This document shows positions 1 through 8,345 of a stretch of 64,000 nt of DNA, one piece after another. A program made the translations under genes and the position numbers. The notes below the pieces were generated by a model. The model was not told where the DNA came from, searched no databases, and was given only the letters and a program-made list of their open reading frames with translations. The stretch spans positions 1 through 64,000 of the forward strand of contig CAVWRK010000006.1 of assembly GCA_963757395.1 (NCBI GenBank), given 5' to 3'. The stretch is from DATAOG01 sp963757395. GTDB taxonomy: Bacteria > Pseudomonadota > Alphaproteobacteria > Geminicoccales > Geminicoccaceae. Within the stretch, counting starts at the first letter, position 1. Every line of letters starts with the position of its first letter.

Positions 1-729
1 GGGCGACCCTTCGGCGATGATCCGGCCCTGGTTGAGCACCACGACGCGATCAGAGACGCCCATGACCATGCGCATGTCGTGCTCGACCAACAGCACGGTG
101 ATACCGCGCGCGCGGACCTTGTCGAGCAGCCGCATGAAGCTCGACGTCTCCGAGGCATTAATGCCGGAGACCGGCTCGTCGAGCAGCAGGAGCGAGGGCT
201 GGGCGGCCAGCGCCACGGCGACCTCGAGCAGCCGTTGCTCGCCGTAGGGCAAAGCGCTACCAAGCTCGCTCGCGCGCGATCCGAGGTCGACGAAGTCCAG
301 GATCTCCTGCGCCTCGTCCTTGAGGCGCCGCTCCTCGGCGCGAACGACCGGCAGGCCGAGCAGGGTCTGCCAGACGGTGGCCCGGCCGCGGCGGTGCAAC
401 CCGATCAGGATGTTCTCGAACACGCTGTTGGCGCCGAACACGCTGGTCTTCTGGAAGGTCCGCACCAACCCGGCCCCGGCGATCTCGTGCGGCCGCAGAC
501 CGTTGAGCACCCGGCCACGGTACCTGACCTCGCCGCGGGTCGGCCGCAGGAAGCCGGTGATCACGTTGAAGGCGGTCGTCTTGCCGGCGCCGTTCGGGCC
601 GATCAGACCGACGACCTCGCCGTCATCGACCGCGAAGGTCATGTCCGAGATCGCGGTCAGCCCGCCGAAATGGACGGCGATATGCTCGATCGAAAGCCCC
701 GTCCGGGCCGTGTCGCTGTGGCCCGTCAT
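1..729 (-). CDS. livG: Branched-chain amino acid ABC transporter ATP-binding protein (LivG), 3' end outside window
   Basis: Cytoplasmic ATPase that powers a LivHM-type importer. Reading leftward from the ATG at 729, the frame stays open to base 1, so the C-terminus lies outside the window. Visible motifs are Walker A GPNGAGKT (about residues 44-51), a signature region LPYGEQRLLEVA (about 156), Walker B LLLLDEP (about 175) and the switch histidine in LLVEHDM (about 205). It starts 4 bases after the livM stop, which is normal liv operon packing. A LivF partner would be expected just beyond the window edge. LivG identity rather than LivF is inferred from family-like sequence and position next to livM. 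Confidence 0.93.
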   Translation of the reverse strand, partial: MTGHSDTARTGLSIEHIAVHFGGLTAISDMTFAVDDGEVVGLIGPNGAGKTTAFNVITGFLRPTRGEVRYRGRVLNGLRPHEIAGAGLVRTFQKTSVFGANSVFENILIGLHRRGRATVWQTLLGLPVVRAEERRLKDEAQEILDFVDLGSRASELGSALPYGEQRLLEVAVALAAQPSLLLLDEPVSGINASETSSFMRLLDKVRARGITVLLVEHDMRMVMGVSDRVVVLNQGRIIAEGSP

Positions 730-733
730 GACA

Positions 734-1786
734 TCAGTCCGCCTTGTGGTCGGCCGCGGACGCGCGCGTCAGCGCGGCGCCCTCCGCTGCGGGCCGGCCG
801 CTCTGCAGACTCTCGAACCAGCCGCGCACCGCCGGCACGATGCCGTCAGGCAGGAAGAACACGATCACGATCATGAAGACGCCATAGATGATCCACTGCG
901 CCTCCGGCTCGGCGATGGTCCGCAGCACGACCGGCAGAATGCCGAAGATCAGGCCGCCGACGATCGGCCCGGCGAGCGTGCCCTTGCCGCCGGTGATCAC
1001 CATGATCACCATGGTGACGGTGTAGATGAACAGGAACACGTCCGGATCGATGATCCGCAGATAATGCGCGTACAGGCCGCCCGCCGCCCCGGCGATGGCG
1101 GCCGAGACGACCGCCGCGAGCACCAGGTAGCGGGTGACGTCAATGCCGAGCGAGGTCGCCAGAGGCTCATTCTCGCGCAGAGCGATCATGGCCCGGCCGA
1201 TGCGCGACAGGACGAGGCGCCGGATGATCAGGTACGACAGGATCGCGATCACCAGCATCAGATAGTAGTTCGGCGTTTTGCGATAGAGCGTCTGCTCCCA
1301 AAGGCCGGGAATGCCGAGGGTGAAGGGCGGGATGTTGTTGAGCGCCATCGGCCCTTCGGTCAGATCGACCCAGTTGAGCGCGACGAGGCGCACCACCTCG
1401 GCGAAGCTGATCGTGACGATCACGAAATAGGCGCCGCGCACCTTGAACGAGATCTTGCCGATCACCCAGCCGAAGAAGCCGGCCACGAGGATGCCGCACA
1501 GGAAGGCGAGCCACACCGGCTTGGGCGCGAACACGAAGGTGTAGTGCTCGGTGAGCTCGAGGTCGAAGCCGAGCGACATCAACGCGCTCGTGTAGGCGCC
1601 GATCCCAAAGAAGGCGACATGACCGAGGCTGAGCTGGCCGGTGAAGCCGAGCAAGAGGTTGAGGCTCATCGCGGCGATCGTGAAGATGCCGGTCGTGATC
1701 AGAATGTGCAGGTAGTACTGGTTGCCGAGCCAGAGCGGCACGCTCAACAGCAAGGCGAGCCAGAGCCAGCGCAGAAGGGGGATCAT
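734..1786 (-). CDS. livM: Branched-chain amino acid ABC transporter permease LivM
   Basis: Inner-membrane permease subunit of the liv importer, 350 aa with about nine hydrophobic segments. It carries the LivM-type core NLLLGFTGQLSLGHVAFFGIGAY near residues 43-65 and a conserved permease loop around GGKGTLAGP near residue 267. The ATG overlaps the livH stop as ATGA, so translation is probably coupled. The C-terminal tail after about residue 325 is hydrophilic and poorly conserved. Substrate specificity cannot be read from the permease; branched-chain or other amino acids and short amides are typical of the family. Confidence 0.94.
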   Translation of the reverse strand: MIPLLRWLWLALLLSVPLWLGNQYYLHILITTGIFTIAAMSLNLLLGFTGQLSLGHVAFFGIGAYTSALMSLGFDLELTEHYTFVFAPKPVWLAFLCGILVAGFFGWVIGKISFKVRGAYFVIVTISFAEVVRLVALNWVDLTEGPMALNNIPPFTLGIPGLWEQTLYRKTPNYYLMLVIAILSYLIIRRLVLSRIGRAMIALRENEPLATSLGIDVTRYLVLAAVVSAAIAGAAGGLYAHYLRIIDPDVFLFIYTVTMVIMVITGGKGTLAGPIVGGLIFGILPVVLRTIAEPEAQWIIYGVFMIVIVFFLPDGIVPAVRGWFESLQSGRPAAEGAALTRASAADHKAD

Positions 1787-2655
1787 CCGACGCGCTCGGC
1801 GCGCGTGAAGAGACCGGTCGGCTTGAACAGCAGGATGATGATGATCAGCAGGAAGCCCATGGCGTCGCGATAGCCGGAGGAGACGTAGCCGGCCCCGATC
1901 TCCTCGACGAATGCAAGGATGAAGCCGCCGATCGTCGCTCCCGTGATGTTGCCGAGGCCGCCCAGGATGACGATGGCGAAGGCCTTGAGCGCGGCGAGGT
2001 TGCCCATCGTGGGCGTGACCACGAACACCGGCCCCAGTAGCGCGCCGGCGGCGGCGGCGAGGCCGGAGCCGAGCGCGAAGGTCGCGGTGTAGATGGCGTC
2101 GACGTTGACGCCCATCAGCGCCGCGGTGTCACGATCCTGAAAGGTGGCTCGCATCGCCTTGCCGAGCCGCGTGCGCTGGATCAGAAGCTGCGCGCCGACG
2201 ATCAGGACCGCCGCGACGGCGAACACGAACACGCGTGTCCAGGACACCGAGACCGGGCCGAGCACAAGCGGCTGCTCGGGGAACGGCGTGACGATCGATT
2301 TGGCGACGCCGCTCCAGACCAGCTGCTCGGTGTTCTGCATCACGATCCAGGCGCCGATCATCACCAGCATGGTGGTGTCGATGCTGGCGTCGCGCAGCGG
2401 GCGCAAAAGCACGACCTCGATCAGGCCGCCGAGCGCGATGCCGAGCAGCACCGCAAGGATGAGCGCCAGGAAGAAGTCGATGCCCAGCACCATGGCGAAG
2501 AAGTAGACCATGTAGGCGCCGAACGCGTACAGCTCGCCGTGGGTGAAGTTGACCACCCGCATGATGCCGAAGATCAGGGTCAGGCCGATCCCGAGCAGGG
2601 CGTAGGTGCCGCCGAGGATCGAGGCATTCAGCAGATGCTGGAGGAACTGGTCCAA
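1783..2655 (-). CDS. livH: Branched-chain amino acid ABC transporter permease LivH
   Basis: Inner-membrane permease partner of LivM, 290 aa, the usual length for LivH. The N-terminus has the family pattern LLNASILGGTYALLGIGLTLIFGIMRVVNFTHG split over the first 40 residues, and the C-terminal third has the conserved KAFAIVILGGLGNITGA stretch. The best start is a TTG at 2655, preceded at about 9 bases by GGAGA; there is no closer ATG. It lies 357 bases downstream of the binding-protein gene, and a strong hairpin sits in that gap. Confidence 0.93.
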   Translation of the reverse strand: MDQFLQHLLNASILGGTYALLGIGLTLIFGIMRVVNFTHGELYAFGAYMVYFFAMVLGIDFFLALILAVLLGIALGGLIEVVLLRPLRDASIDTTMLVMIGAWIVMQNTEQLVWSGVAKSIVTPFPEQPLVLGPVSVSWTRVFVFAVAAVLIVGAQLLIQRTRLGKAMRATFQDRDTAALMGVNVDAIYTATFALGSGLAAAAGALLGPVFVVTPTMGNLAALKAFAIVILGGLGNITGATIGGFILAFVEEIGAGYVSSGYRDAMGFLLIIIILLFKPTGLFTRAERVG

Positions 2656-2708
2656 CCGGCGATGTCTCCAAAGCGGCGATCCACTGGCGCCGAGGCCGCG
2701 CTGCGCAA

Positions 2709-2733
2709 GGACCGTCGGCGAGCGCGACGGTCC
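2709..2733 (-). other. Intercistronic hairpin between binding-protein gene and livH
   Basis: A perfect 9-base inverted repeat (GGACCGTCG and CGACGGTCC) surrounds a 7-base loop, with no following T run. In liv and other ABC operons such hairpins often protect the 3' end of the abundant binding-protein transcript, so uneven expression of binding protein and permease is a reasonable inference. The rest of the 2656-3012 gap holds no convincing gene. Confidence 0.55.
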
Positions 2734-3012
2734 CCCCGTAGTCGTGCAGCGCCGTCCAAGAGAGCACCCGGCGGACGACGTTGCCGTCGTTCAACTCGAC
2801 GCCCCAGAGTTGGCGGCGGTGTTTGCGCTCTCCTTGCCTTGTGGTCCCCCGATCAGCGTCGAGACCCTTCACGTCGACCGCATCGCCGCGCGCTCGGCCT
2901 TGCCGATCGCTGCGGTCGCGGCGACGGTGACGCCGTCAAAGCGGCGGCTTCCTGCCAGCGCACTCGTAACGGCGCCCCGCCCTGCCGCGGCGGCGCGGCC
3001 TGGCCGTTGCCT

Positions 3013-4170
3013 TCAGAGCGACGGCTCGACCACCTTGCCGCCTTCGATGCGGACCACATAGACGTTGGGCAGACTCTGGCCGCTCTCGTTGCCCTCCGGC
3101 CCCTGCTTGGTGAATTGGATGTCACCATTGACGCCGTGGACGTCGACCGTCCAGAACGCCTTGCGGATCGCCTCGGGCTCGGCTTTGCCGGCCGCCTTGA
3201 TCGCGGCGGCGATGGTCATGATCCCGTCGTACCCGCGAAAGCCTTCGGTCAGACCGGCGAAATCATAACCGCGCTTCTTCCATTCGGCGACGAACTGCTC
3301 GGCGACGCCCGGGTTCTTGGCCGCCTCCGGGAACCAAGGCGTGAAGAACAGGAGATGGTAGCTGCCGTCGGCGGCGCCGCCGGCCTGCTGGATCAGCTGG
3401 TCGGGCGCCTGCGAGCCGCCGGTGGTGATGATCTGCTTGTCGAGGCCGAGAGCCTTGGCCTGCTTGAGCACCAGCGTGAGCTGCTCGACGCCGGTGGTGA
3501 CGAACAGGGTGTCGGCATCGGAGGCTTTGATCTTGGACAGCTGGGCGCTCATGTCCTGCGCCGCCGGGTCCATGGTCTCGACCTCGTCCACGGCGACGTC
3601 CTGCCCCTTGAGCATGTCGCCGAACTGCTGCGCCGCGCCACGCCCCCAGTCGTTGTTGACGACCAGGAAATCCGCCTTCTTGATCTTGAACTTGCCGACC
3701 TGGTCCGCGAACGCCTGGGCTTCCATCGCCGAGGTCGGCGAGATGCGGAACACCCAGGGATTGCCCTGGGTCGTGATCTTGTCCGAGGACGACGTCTCGA
3801 CCAGCATCGGCACGCCGTACTCCATGAGCTTGGGCATGACCGCAAGCGTGAAGGTCGAGCTCCAGGCGCCCATCATCACCGGCACCTGGTCGCTCCCGAT
3901 CAGCTTCTCGGCGACGGCGACCGCTTCGGTCGGGTTGCTCTTGTTGTCCTCGATGATCAGCTCGACCTGCTGGCCGAGCAGGCCGCCGTTGGCATTGATC
4001 TCGTCGGCGGCGATCTTGGCGCCGTCGGTGACGTAATTGCCTGACGCGGCGACGTCGCCGGTGAGCGGTTCGTTGACGCCGATCTTGATGGTGTCGGCCG
4101 CGGCGATGGTCGGCCCTGCGGCAGCCAACGCAAGGCCGGCCAGCATGGCGATTCTGGTCAGTCGACTCAT
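3013..4170 (-). CDS. ABC transporter substrate-binding protein, LivK/amidase-type
   Basis: Periplasmic binding protein (385 aa, Peripla_BP_6 type) feeding the LivHMG importer. Residues 1-25 form a Sec signal ending at AAA-DT. The mature protein starts with TIKIGVNEPLTGD, the typical first strand of this family, followed by the DGAKIAADEINANGG helix. The start at 4170 has a near-perfect Shine-Dalgarno AGGAGGTGAG 6 bases upstream. It is the first gene of the minus-strand liv operon. The ligand is unknown; LivK-like folds bind leucine-type amino acids but also amides and urea. Confidence 0.93.
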   Translation of the reverse strand: MSRLTRIAMLAGLALAAAGPTIAAADTIKIGVNEPLTGDVAASGNYVTDGAKIAADEINANGGLLGQQVELIIEDNKSNPTEAVAVAEKLIGSDQVPVMMGAWSSTFTLAVMPKLMEYGVPMLVETSSSDKITTQGNPWVFRISPTSAMEAQAFADQVGKFKIKKADFLVVNNDWGRGAAQQFGDMLKGQDVAVDEVETMDPAAQDMSAQLSKIKASDADTLFVTTGVEQLTLVLKQAKALGLDKQIITTGGSQAPDQLIQQAGGAADGSYHLLFFTPWFPEAAKNPGVAEQFVAEWKKRGYDFAGLTEGFRGYDGIMTIAAAIKAAGKAEPEAIRKAFWTVDVHGVNGDIQFTKQGPEGNESGQSLPNVYVVRIEGGKVVEPSL

Positions 4171-4210
4171 ACCGTCTCACCTCCTGTGCTGCCCCGGCGA
4201 GAGGTCGGGG

Positions 4211-4237
4211 CTTGTGCCCTGCTGCCCCCGGCACAAG
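4211..4237 (-). other. 5'-leader hairpin of the liv operon
   Basis: CTTGTGCC and GGCACAAG form a perfect 8-bp stem around an 11-base loop. It lies in the inferred leader of the binding-protein mRNA, between the promoter and the Shine-Dalgarno. It could tune translation or stability; no riboswitch class is recognisable. Confidence 0.4.
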
Positions 4238-4283
4238 GCCGGGGAACTCGCCAGTTCATGGTTCTAAGTTTAGTAAGATGGAA

Positions 4284-4312
4284 CTATAAGCAAGCTTGCC
4301 GTGGCTTGACAA
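4284..4312 (-). promoter_or_regulatory. Candidate sigma-70 promoter for the liv operon
   Basis: On the minus strand, TTGTCA (4312-4307) and TTATAG (4289-4284) are separated by exactly 17 bases. This resembles a housekeeping promoter and would start transcription near 4277, giving a leader of about 107 bases before the livK-like ATG. The region is locally AT-richer than its surroundings. Confidence 0.5.
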
Positions 4313-4623
4313 GCGGAGGTGGCGGCAGCGAGCTAGCCGGCGCGGGCGTGACCTGCTCGAGCGGACGTTCCATGAGTTCGCCGACCGGGGACATCTTGCT
4401 TCCCCGCGTGGGGTGCCGGTCCCGTTGCACGCTGCCGGAAATTCGAGGCGAGAGGGGGACGGAGACCTGCTGCACGCCGGAGGATGTCGCTTCGATGTCG
4501 GATCGAGTTGCAAACCCTCTCTCCCGCCAACGCGAGCGCCGTCTCGCCCGGCCCGGTGCATGGCGCGCGAGGTCAGGCCCTGCGACCTTCCTCCGGCGCC
4601 ACACCTGAGAGAGGAGAGACGCC

Positions 4624-5886
4624 ATGAAGCCAGCCGACCGGGCGAAACTGCTCACAAACATCGAGCAGAGTTGGGACAAGGCGATCGAGTTGCTTCGTAA
4701 GATGATCTCGATACCGAGCGTGACCGGAAACGAGGCGGCGATCCAGAAGTTCTTGGCGGGTTACCTGGAGGACCTCGGTCTCGAGGTCGACATGTGGGAG
4801 ACGGACTGGGAGGAGCTGAAGAAGCATCCGGGCTATCGGCCCGTGCAGCGTGGATACGAGGGCCGCCCGAACCTCGTCGCCACGCTCAAGGGCGTCGGTG
4901 GTGGCCGATCCTTGCTCCTGAACGGTCACACGGACGTGATCCCGGTCGGTGACGGCTGGCGGGACGATCCCTGGTCGGCAACGGTCCGGGACGGCCGGAT
5001 CTATGGCCGCGGATCCGCAGACATGAAAAGCGGCGTCGCCAGCCACATCGTCGCCGTCGAACTCATCAAAGCGACGGGACTGAAGCTCAAAGGTGACGTG
5101 CTCATCAACGTCGTCGTCGATGAGGAGGTGAGCGGACATGGCACCCTCGATACGGTCATCAGGGGTCACCGGGCCGACGCAGGTATTTCCGGTGAAACCA
5201 GCGATCTGGCCGTCCAGCCGGCGTGTATCGGCCGGATCTGGTTCGAAATTGCGATCGCCGGCAAACCCGCCGGCATCCAGAAACGCTACCAAGGGGTCAG
5301 TGGCATCGATCTCGGGAACAAGATCGTGAAGGCGGTGCAGGAGCTCGAGGCCAGGCGGGTGGCCACGGTTTCGCACCCCCTCTACCCGAACGCCTTGGAT
5401 TCCCTGCCGTGCATGATCGGGGCCTTCTCTGCCGGCAACTACCCCAGTTCATTTCCCGACAGCTGTCTCCTGAAAGGCAGCATCGGCACGGTCCCGGGCG
5501 AAGATCACGAAGGCGTCAAGCAGAGCCTGGTCGATCAGGTCGCAAGAGCTGCGGCGAGCGACCCGTGGATGAAGGATCACCCGCCAATCGTCCGGTTCAT
5601 CGGTTACGACGCCCAAGCTTCGGAAATTCCCCAGGACCATCCCGTCGTCCAGACGCTTATCAACAGCTACCGCGAGGTGGTAGGACGGGACGCGGAGGTA
5701 AGCGGTCGTCAAGGCGCCGCCGATACCCGCTTCCTGAACGAATACGGCAACACGCCCACAGTAATCTTCGGCCCCGGCTCGACTTCGGTAATGCACGCCA
5801 CCGACGAACACGTGTCGATCGACGACTATCTCACGGCAATCAAGATCCTCGCCCTTAGCATTTGTGATTGGTGTGAGGCTAAATAA
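4624..5886 (+). CDS. M20 family metallopeptidase (ArgE/DapE/ACY1-type deacylase)
   Basis: Predicted di-zinc hydrolase of N-acyl amino acids or small peptides, 420 aa. Metal and catalytic residues of the M20 family are visible: H102 and D104 in GHTDVIP, D133 in GSADMKSG, the acidic pair near D166-E168, E191 in SGETSD, and a late histidine in SVMHATDEH. A Shine-Dalgarno GAGAGGAGAG sits just before the ATG. It is divergent from the liv operon, so import of an acylated amino acid followed by deacylation is an attractive inference. The exact substrate (acetylornithine, succinyl-DAP, N-carbamoyl compounds) is undetermined. Confidence 0.9.
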   Translation: MKPADRAKLLTNIEQSWDKAIELLRKMISIPSVTGNEAAIQKFLAGYLEDLGLEVDMWETDWEELKKHPGYRPVQRGYEGRPNLVATLKGVGGGRSLLLNGHTDVIPVGDGWRDDPWSATVRDGRIYGRGSADMKSGVASHIVAVELIKATGLKLKGDVLINVVVDEEVSGHGTLDTVIRGHRADAGISGETSDLAVQPACIGRIWFEIAIAGKPAGIQKRYQGVSGIDLGNKIVKAVQELEARRVATVSHPLYPNALDSLPCMIGAFSAGNYPSSFPDSCLLKGSIGTVPGEDHEGVKQSLVDQVARAAASDPWMKDHPPIVRFIGYDAQASEIPQDHPVVQTLINSYREVVGRDAEVSGRQGAADTRFLNEYGNTPTVIFGPGSTSVMHATDEHVSIDDYLTAIKILALSICDWCEAK

Positions 5887-6387
5887 CTGAAGTTCCTTGT
5901 ATTCTGTTGCATTTTGCGCGTGAGTAGCGTCGGTCGGGACGCCGCGGGATAATGCTCGAGGATCGGAGCGAAGATCGTATTGCAGACCGCGTATCGGCCC
6001 GTCTGCCGTTTGGCGGTTCGACGCAAAGGGGCGGCGATTGCTCGCCGTCTCCCGCACAGATCCCGGCGAGCGGGACTACCGCACCGGGCTCCTGCCTCGG
6101 GTCATGACGTCGAACCGCCAGTCGGGACAGGGGTGCCGGATTGTCGGGCCCGGCAACCAACGCGCCGCGGTCCGCTTCATTTGCCGCAACGTCCACCTGT
6201 ACCGTTGGACGTGGCGGTGCGTTGCGACCGGGCCATCGTGGATCCGACGCGTGTTTTTGATCTTGCCGCCCTGTTCGAGGTCCGTAACCCTCCGGTGAAG
6301 GCCGCCTTGCGCGGGAGGTGAAACTCGCGAGGATCCCCTTGCGACTGGTCTAACGAGGGGTTGCAAGACCAGTCCTTGGGTGAACGG
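5887..6387 (+). other. No gene recognised; left edge of accessory zone
   Basis: About 500 bases between the peptidase and the IS66 fragment. The three frames on each strand give only low-complexity arginine/proline-rich readings with no family resemblance or ribosome binding site. It probably represents eroded insertion or intergenic DNA. Confidence 0.4.
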
Positions 6388-6535
6388 ATGCCGCAGATCG
6401 AGATTTTTCGGGGGCAGGCACGGCGACGCTGGTCGGTCGAGGCGAAGCGGCGGCTGGTCGCGGAGACGCTGGTTCCGGGGGCGACCGTGCACGCGGTCGC
6501 CCAGCGCCATGGCGTGACCACCAGCCAGCTGTTCG
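6388..6535 (+). pseudogene. IS66-type TnpA fragment (N-terminus only)
   Basis: The ATG at 6388 opens a reading with RRRWSVEAKRRLVAET followed by HAVAQRHGVTTSQLF, the helix-turn-helix start of the IS66 accessory protein TnpA (also similar to IS3 OrfA). The similarity stops abruptly after LF, where WRR would normally follow; the next bases belong to an unrelated fragment on the other strand. A non-functional remnant created by deletion or recombination. Confidence 0.75.
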
Positions 6536-6540
6536 CCCCT

Positions 6541-6700
6541 CGCCACCCTTGGCTTGGCGCCAGCGTTCGAGCAGCAGCGCCAACTCCTGATCGTGGCCGA
6601 CGATCGGAGTCATCGAGGCACTGCCGGCGCGCCCGGCGAACCGGCTCTCGACCGGCCGCTCGCCCTTTGAAATCAACGCATCGGCTACGGAGATCGCGAT
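6541..6700 (-). pseudogene. Fragment of a cyclase/AAA signalling gene
   Basis: Minus-strand codons read ESRFAGRAGSASMTPIVGH then DQELALLLERWRQAKGGEG. This matches the linker-to-AAA junction of the large SAM-cyclase-AAA gene at 37984-41370, which has LTPLVGRDEEIRLLLSRWQDAKAGDG at the same place. The fragment ends exactly where the IS66 fragment begins on the opposite strand. About 50 codons remain with no start or end. A dead piece of a paralogous gene. Confidence 0.65.
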
Positions 6701-6736
6701 CGCCAACGACGTCATCGGCCCTGGGGTTCCTCATTT

Positions 6737-6890
6737 TGTTGAGGAATGCACACTGCTCCTCCCAGCTTGCCGGCAGCGATCGCTCCCAGCGCTCCAGCAG
6801 CAACGCCTGATCTGCCCGCCCGGCCAGAATCGCCTACACGATCTCCGGCGCCAGGAGCGCCATCCGCAGGGTCCTTGCTTCGGAAAAAGA
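6737..6890 (-). pseudogene. Serine-recombinase C-terminal remnant
   Basis: The minus strand reads EARTLRMALLAPEIV, a stop codon, then AILAGRADQALLLERW and LPASWEEQ. This resembles the C-terminal tail of large serine recombinases common in alphaproteobacteria (pattern LAFLAPDIVEAIL...LPLSWEEQ). The in-frame stop and missing catalytic domain show it is dead. A second tail of the same type lies at 8250-8345, so the ThDP-enzyme genes sit between two recombinase tails. Confidence 0.55.
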
Positions 6891-7019
6891 TGCGCGCATG
6901 ATGGCAGGCCGACCAGTCGGGGACCCCAAATCCCCTTGGCCGCGCTCACCGATCGCGCACGTCAACAAACCTATCAGCCGACGCAGGAGTCGCGGCCCGG
7001 CTATGCACAAATCCAGGCC

Positions 7020-7586
7020 ATGAGGACGCGGTTGATGGAGATGGAAAAGCGAGGCAATTCGCCACCATGGCACGAGCTCGTGCATGAGCAACTGAAGCGC
7101 GCCGATGTCCGCCTCGTAACCTACGTTCCGGACAACGTGTTGGCGCCACTCATTCGTAGCCTGCACGTTGACGCCGACTTCACAACGTTCTGCACCGCGC
7201 GTGAGGAGGAGGCCGTCGGTATCGTGACGGGCGCCTGGATGGGCGGCATGCTGGGCGTCGTGCTGATGCAGACGAGCGGCTTCGCGACGCTTGCCAACGT
7301 GTTGGCCTCGCTCGCCGTCCCCTACCAGATCCCGCTGCTCATGATCATTTCGGAGCGCGGCACGCTCGGCGAGTTCAACCTCGGCCAGACCATGGTCTGT
7401 CGGACGATGCGCCCGGCGCTCAACTCCCTGGGCATCGAACATCACACGATCCGACGGCTCGACGAGGTCGCCTTCGTTGTCGAACGGACCATCCGGCAGG
7501 CCGTCACCACCCAGGCGCCGGCGGCGCTGATCCTCAATCCGCTGCTCACCGGAGGCAAGACCGAGCCGAAGGCGAGGCGCTCATGA
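7020..7586 (+). CDS. ThDP-dependent decarboxylase, alpha (Pyr-domain) subunit, sulfopyruvate/phosphonopyruvate decarboxylase-like
   Basis: A 188 aa protein corresponding to the N-terminal Pyr domain of a thiamine-diphosphate enzyme. It has the TFCTAREEEAVGIVTGAWMGG segment with the cofactor-activating glutamate, and the LQTSG-type loop (LMQTSGFATLANVL). Splitting of the Pyr and PP domains into two overlapping genes is the arrangement of sulfopyruvate decarboxylase (ComDE) and relatives. I chose the ATG at 7020; an in-frame TTG at 6936 and later ATGs at 7035 and 7041 are alternatives and none has a strong ribosome site. Substrate is inferred only to class: a 2-oxo acid. Confidence 0.8.
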   Translation: MRTRLMEMEKRGNSPPWHELVHEQLKRADVRLVTYVPDNVLAPLIRSLHVDADFTTFCTAREEEAVGIVTGAWMGGMLGVVLMQTSGFATLANVLASLAVPYQIPLLMIISERGTLGEFNLGQTMVCRTMRPALNSLGIEHHTIRRLDEVAFVVERTIRQAVTTQAPAALILNPLLTGGKTEPKARRS

Positions 7587-8209
7587 CGATGCCCGCGACG
7601 AGCATCCGCCGCGACGAGGCGAAGGTCATGAGCCGCGCCGACCTGACCGCCCGCCTGGTGGCGAGGCTGCACGCCGAGGAGGCGATCGTCGCCGGCATCG
7701 GCTTCACCAATTTCGACCTGTGGAGCGTCGGGCGCCGGCCGCAGAACTTCTACATGCTGGGCAGCATGGGCCTCGCTCTGCCGATCGCGCTGGGCGTGGC
7801 GATCGCCCAGCCGGCGCGCCGGGTGTTCGCTCTCGAGGGCGACGGCTCGCTCCTCATGCAGCTCGGCGTGCTCGGCACGATCGCGAGCCGCCGCCAGAGG
7901 AATCTCGTGATGATCGTCTGGGACAACGGGGCCTACCAGATCACCGGCGGCCAGCCGACCGCCACCGCCGAGGCCGTCGACCTCGTGGGGGTCGCCCGCG
8001 CCTCGGGCGTCACCGGCAGCCAGTGGGCGAAGGACGAGGCGCACTTCGAAGACCTGATCGACGAAGCGCTCGTCGCGGACGCTCCGATGTTCATCGCCGC
8101 GCGGGTGACGGGTGACCGCCCGGCAGCCACGACGCATCGCGATCCGGTGCAGATCCGTGAGAGCTTCATGCGCGGCCTGGGGGTGCGGCGCGATCCTTTC
8201 TCGGCCTGA
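7583..8209 (+). CDS. ThDP-dependent decarboxylase, beta (PP-domain) subunit
   Basis: Carries the cofactor-binding half of the enzyme, 208 aa. The ThDP/Mg motif is clear: GDGS at 86-89 and the asparagine at 115 (WDNGAY), about 28 residues apart as expected. FYMLGSMGLALPIALGVA is the usual strand before it. The ATG overlaps the end of the alpha gene (ATGA), implying coupled translation and a 1:1 complex. Best matches by eye are sulfopyruvate and phosphonopyruvate decarboxylase beta subunits. No phosphonate or coenzyme-M genes are nearby, so the physiological 2-oxo acid is open. Confidence 0.85.
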   Translation: MTMPATSIRRDEAKVMSRADLTARLVARLHAEEAIVAGIGFTNFDLWSVGRRPQNFYMLGSMGLALPIALGVAIAQPARRVFALEGDGSLLMQLGVLGTIASRRQRNLVMIVWDNGAYQITGGQPTATAEAVDLVGVARASGVTGSQWAKDEAHFEDLIDEALVADAPMFIAARVTGDRPAATTHRDPVQIRESFMRGLGVRRDPFSA

Positions 8210-8249
8210 TCCGGCACGCGCCACCCTAGCGTCAGGGTAACCATTTCAA

Positions 8250-8345
8250 CTATCCGAGCAGGCGCCGCTGCTCCTTGCAGCTCGCCGGCAGGGGCCGTTC
8301 CAGCTGCTCCGGCCTGAACGCGCACCACTCCCCGCGGCGGCGCTG
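8250..8345 (-). pseudogene. Second serine-recombinase C-terminal tail
   Basis: Minus-strand codons read EQLERPLPASCKEQRRLLG then a stop at 8250. This matches the last 20 residues of the recombinase family seen at 6737-6890. It starts directly after the mucR-like stop codon. Only the tail is left. Confidence 0.5.

Noticed and set aside
2129..2872. A 247-codon minus-strand frame overlapping livH, with a protein-like start (LWGVELNDGNVVRRVL)
   Set aside because: Most of it is the shifted frame of livH and is arginine/alanine-rich; only about 30 codons in the intergenic gap look protein-like and no ribosome site is seen.
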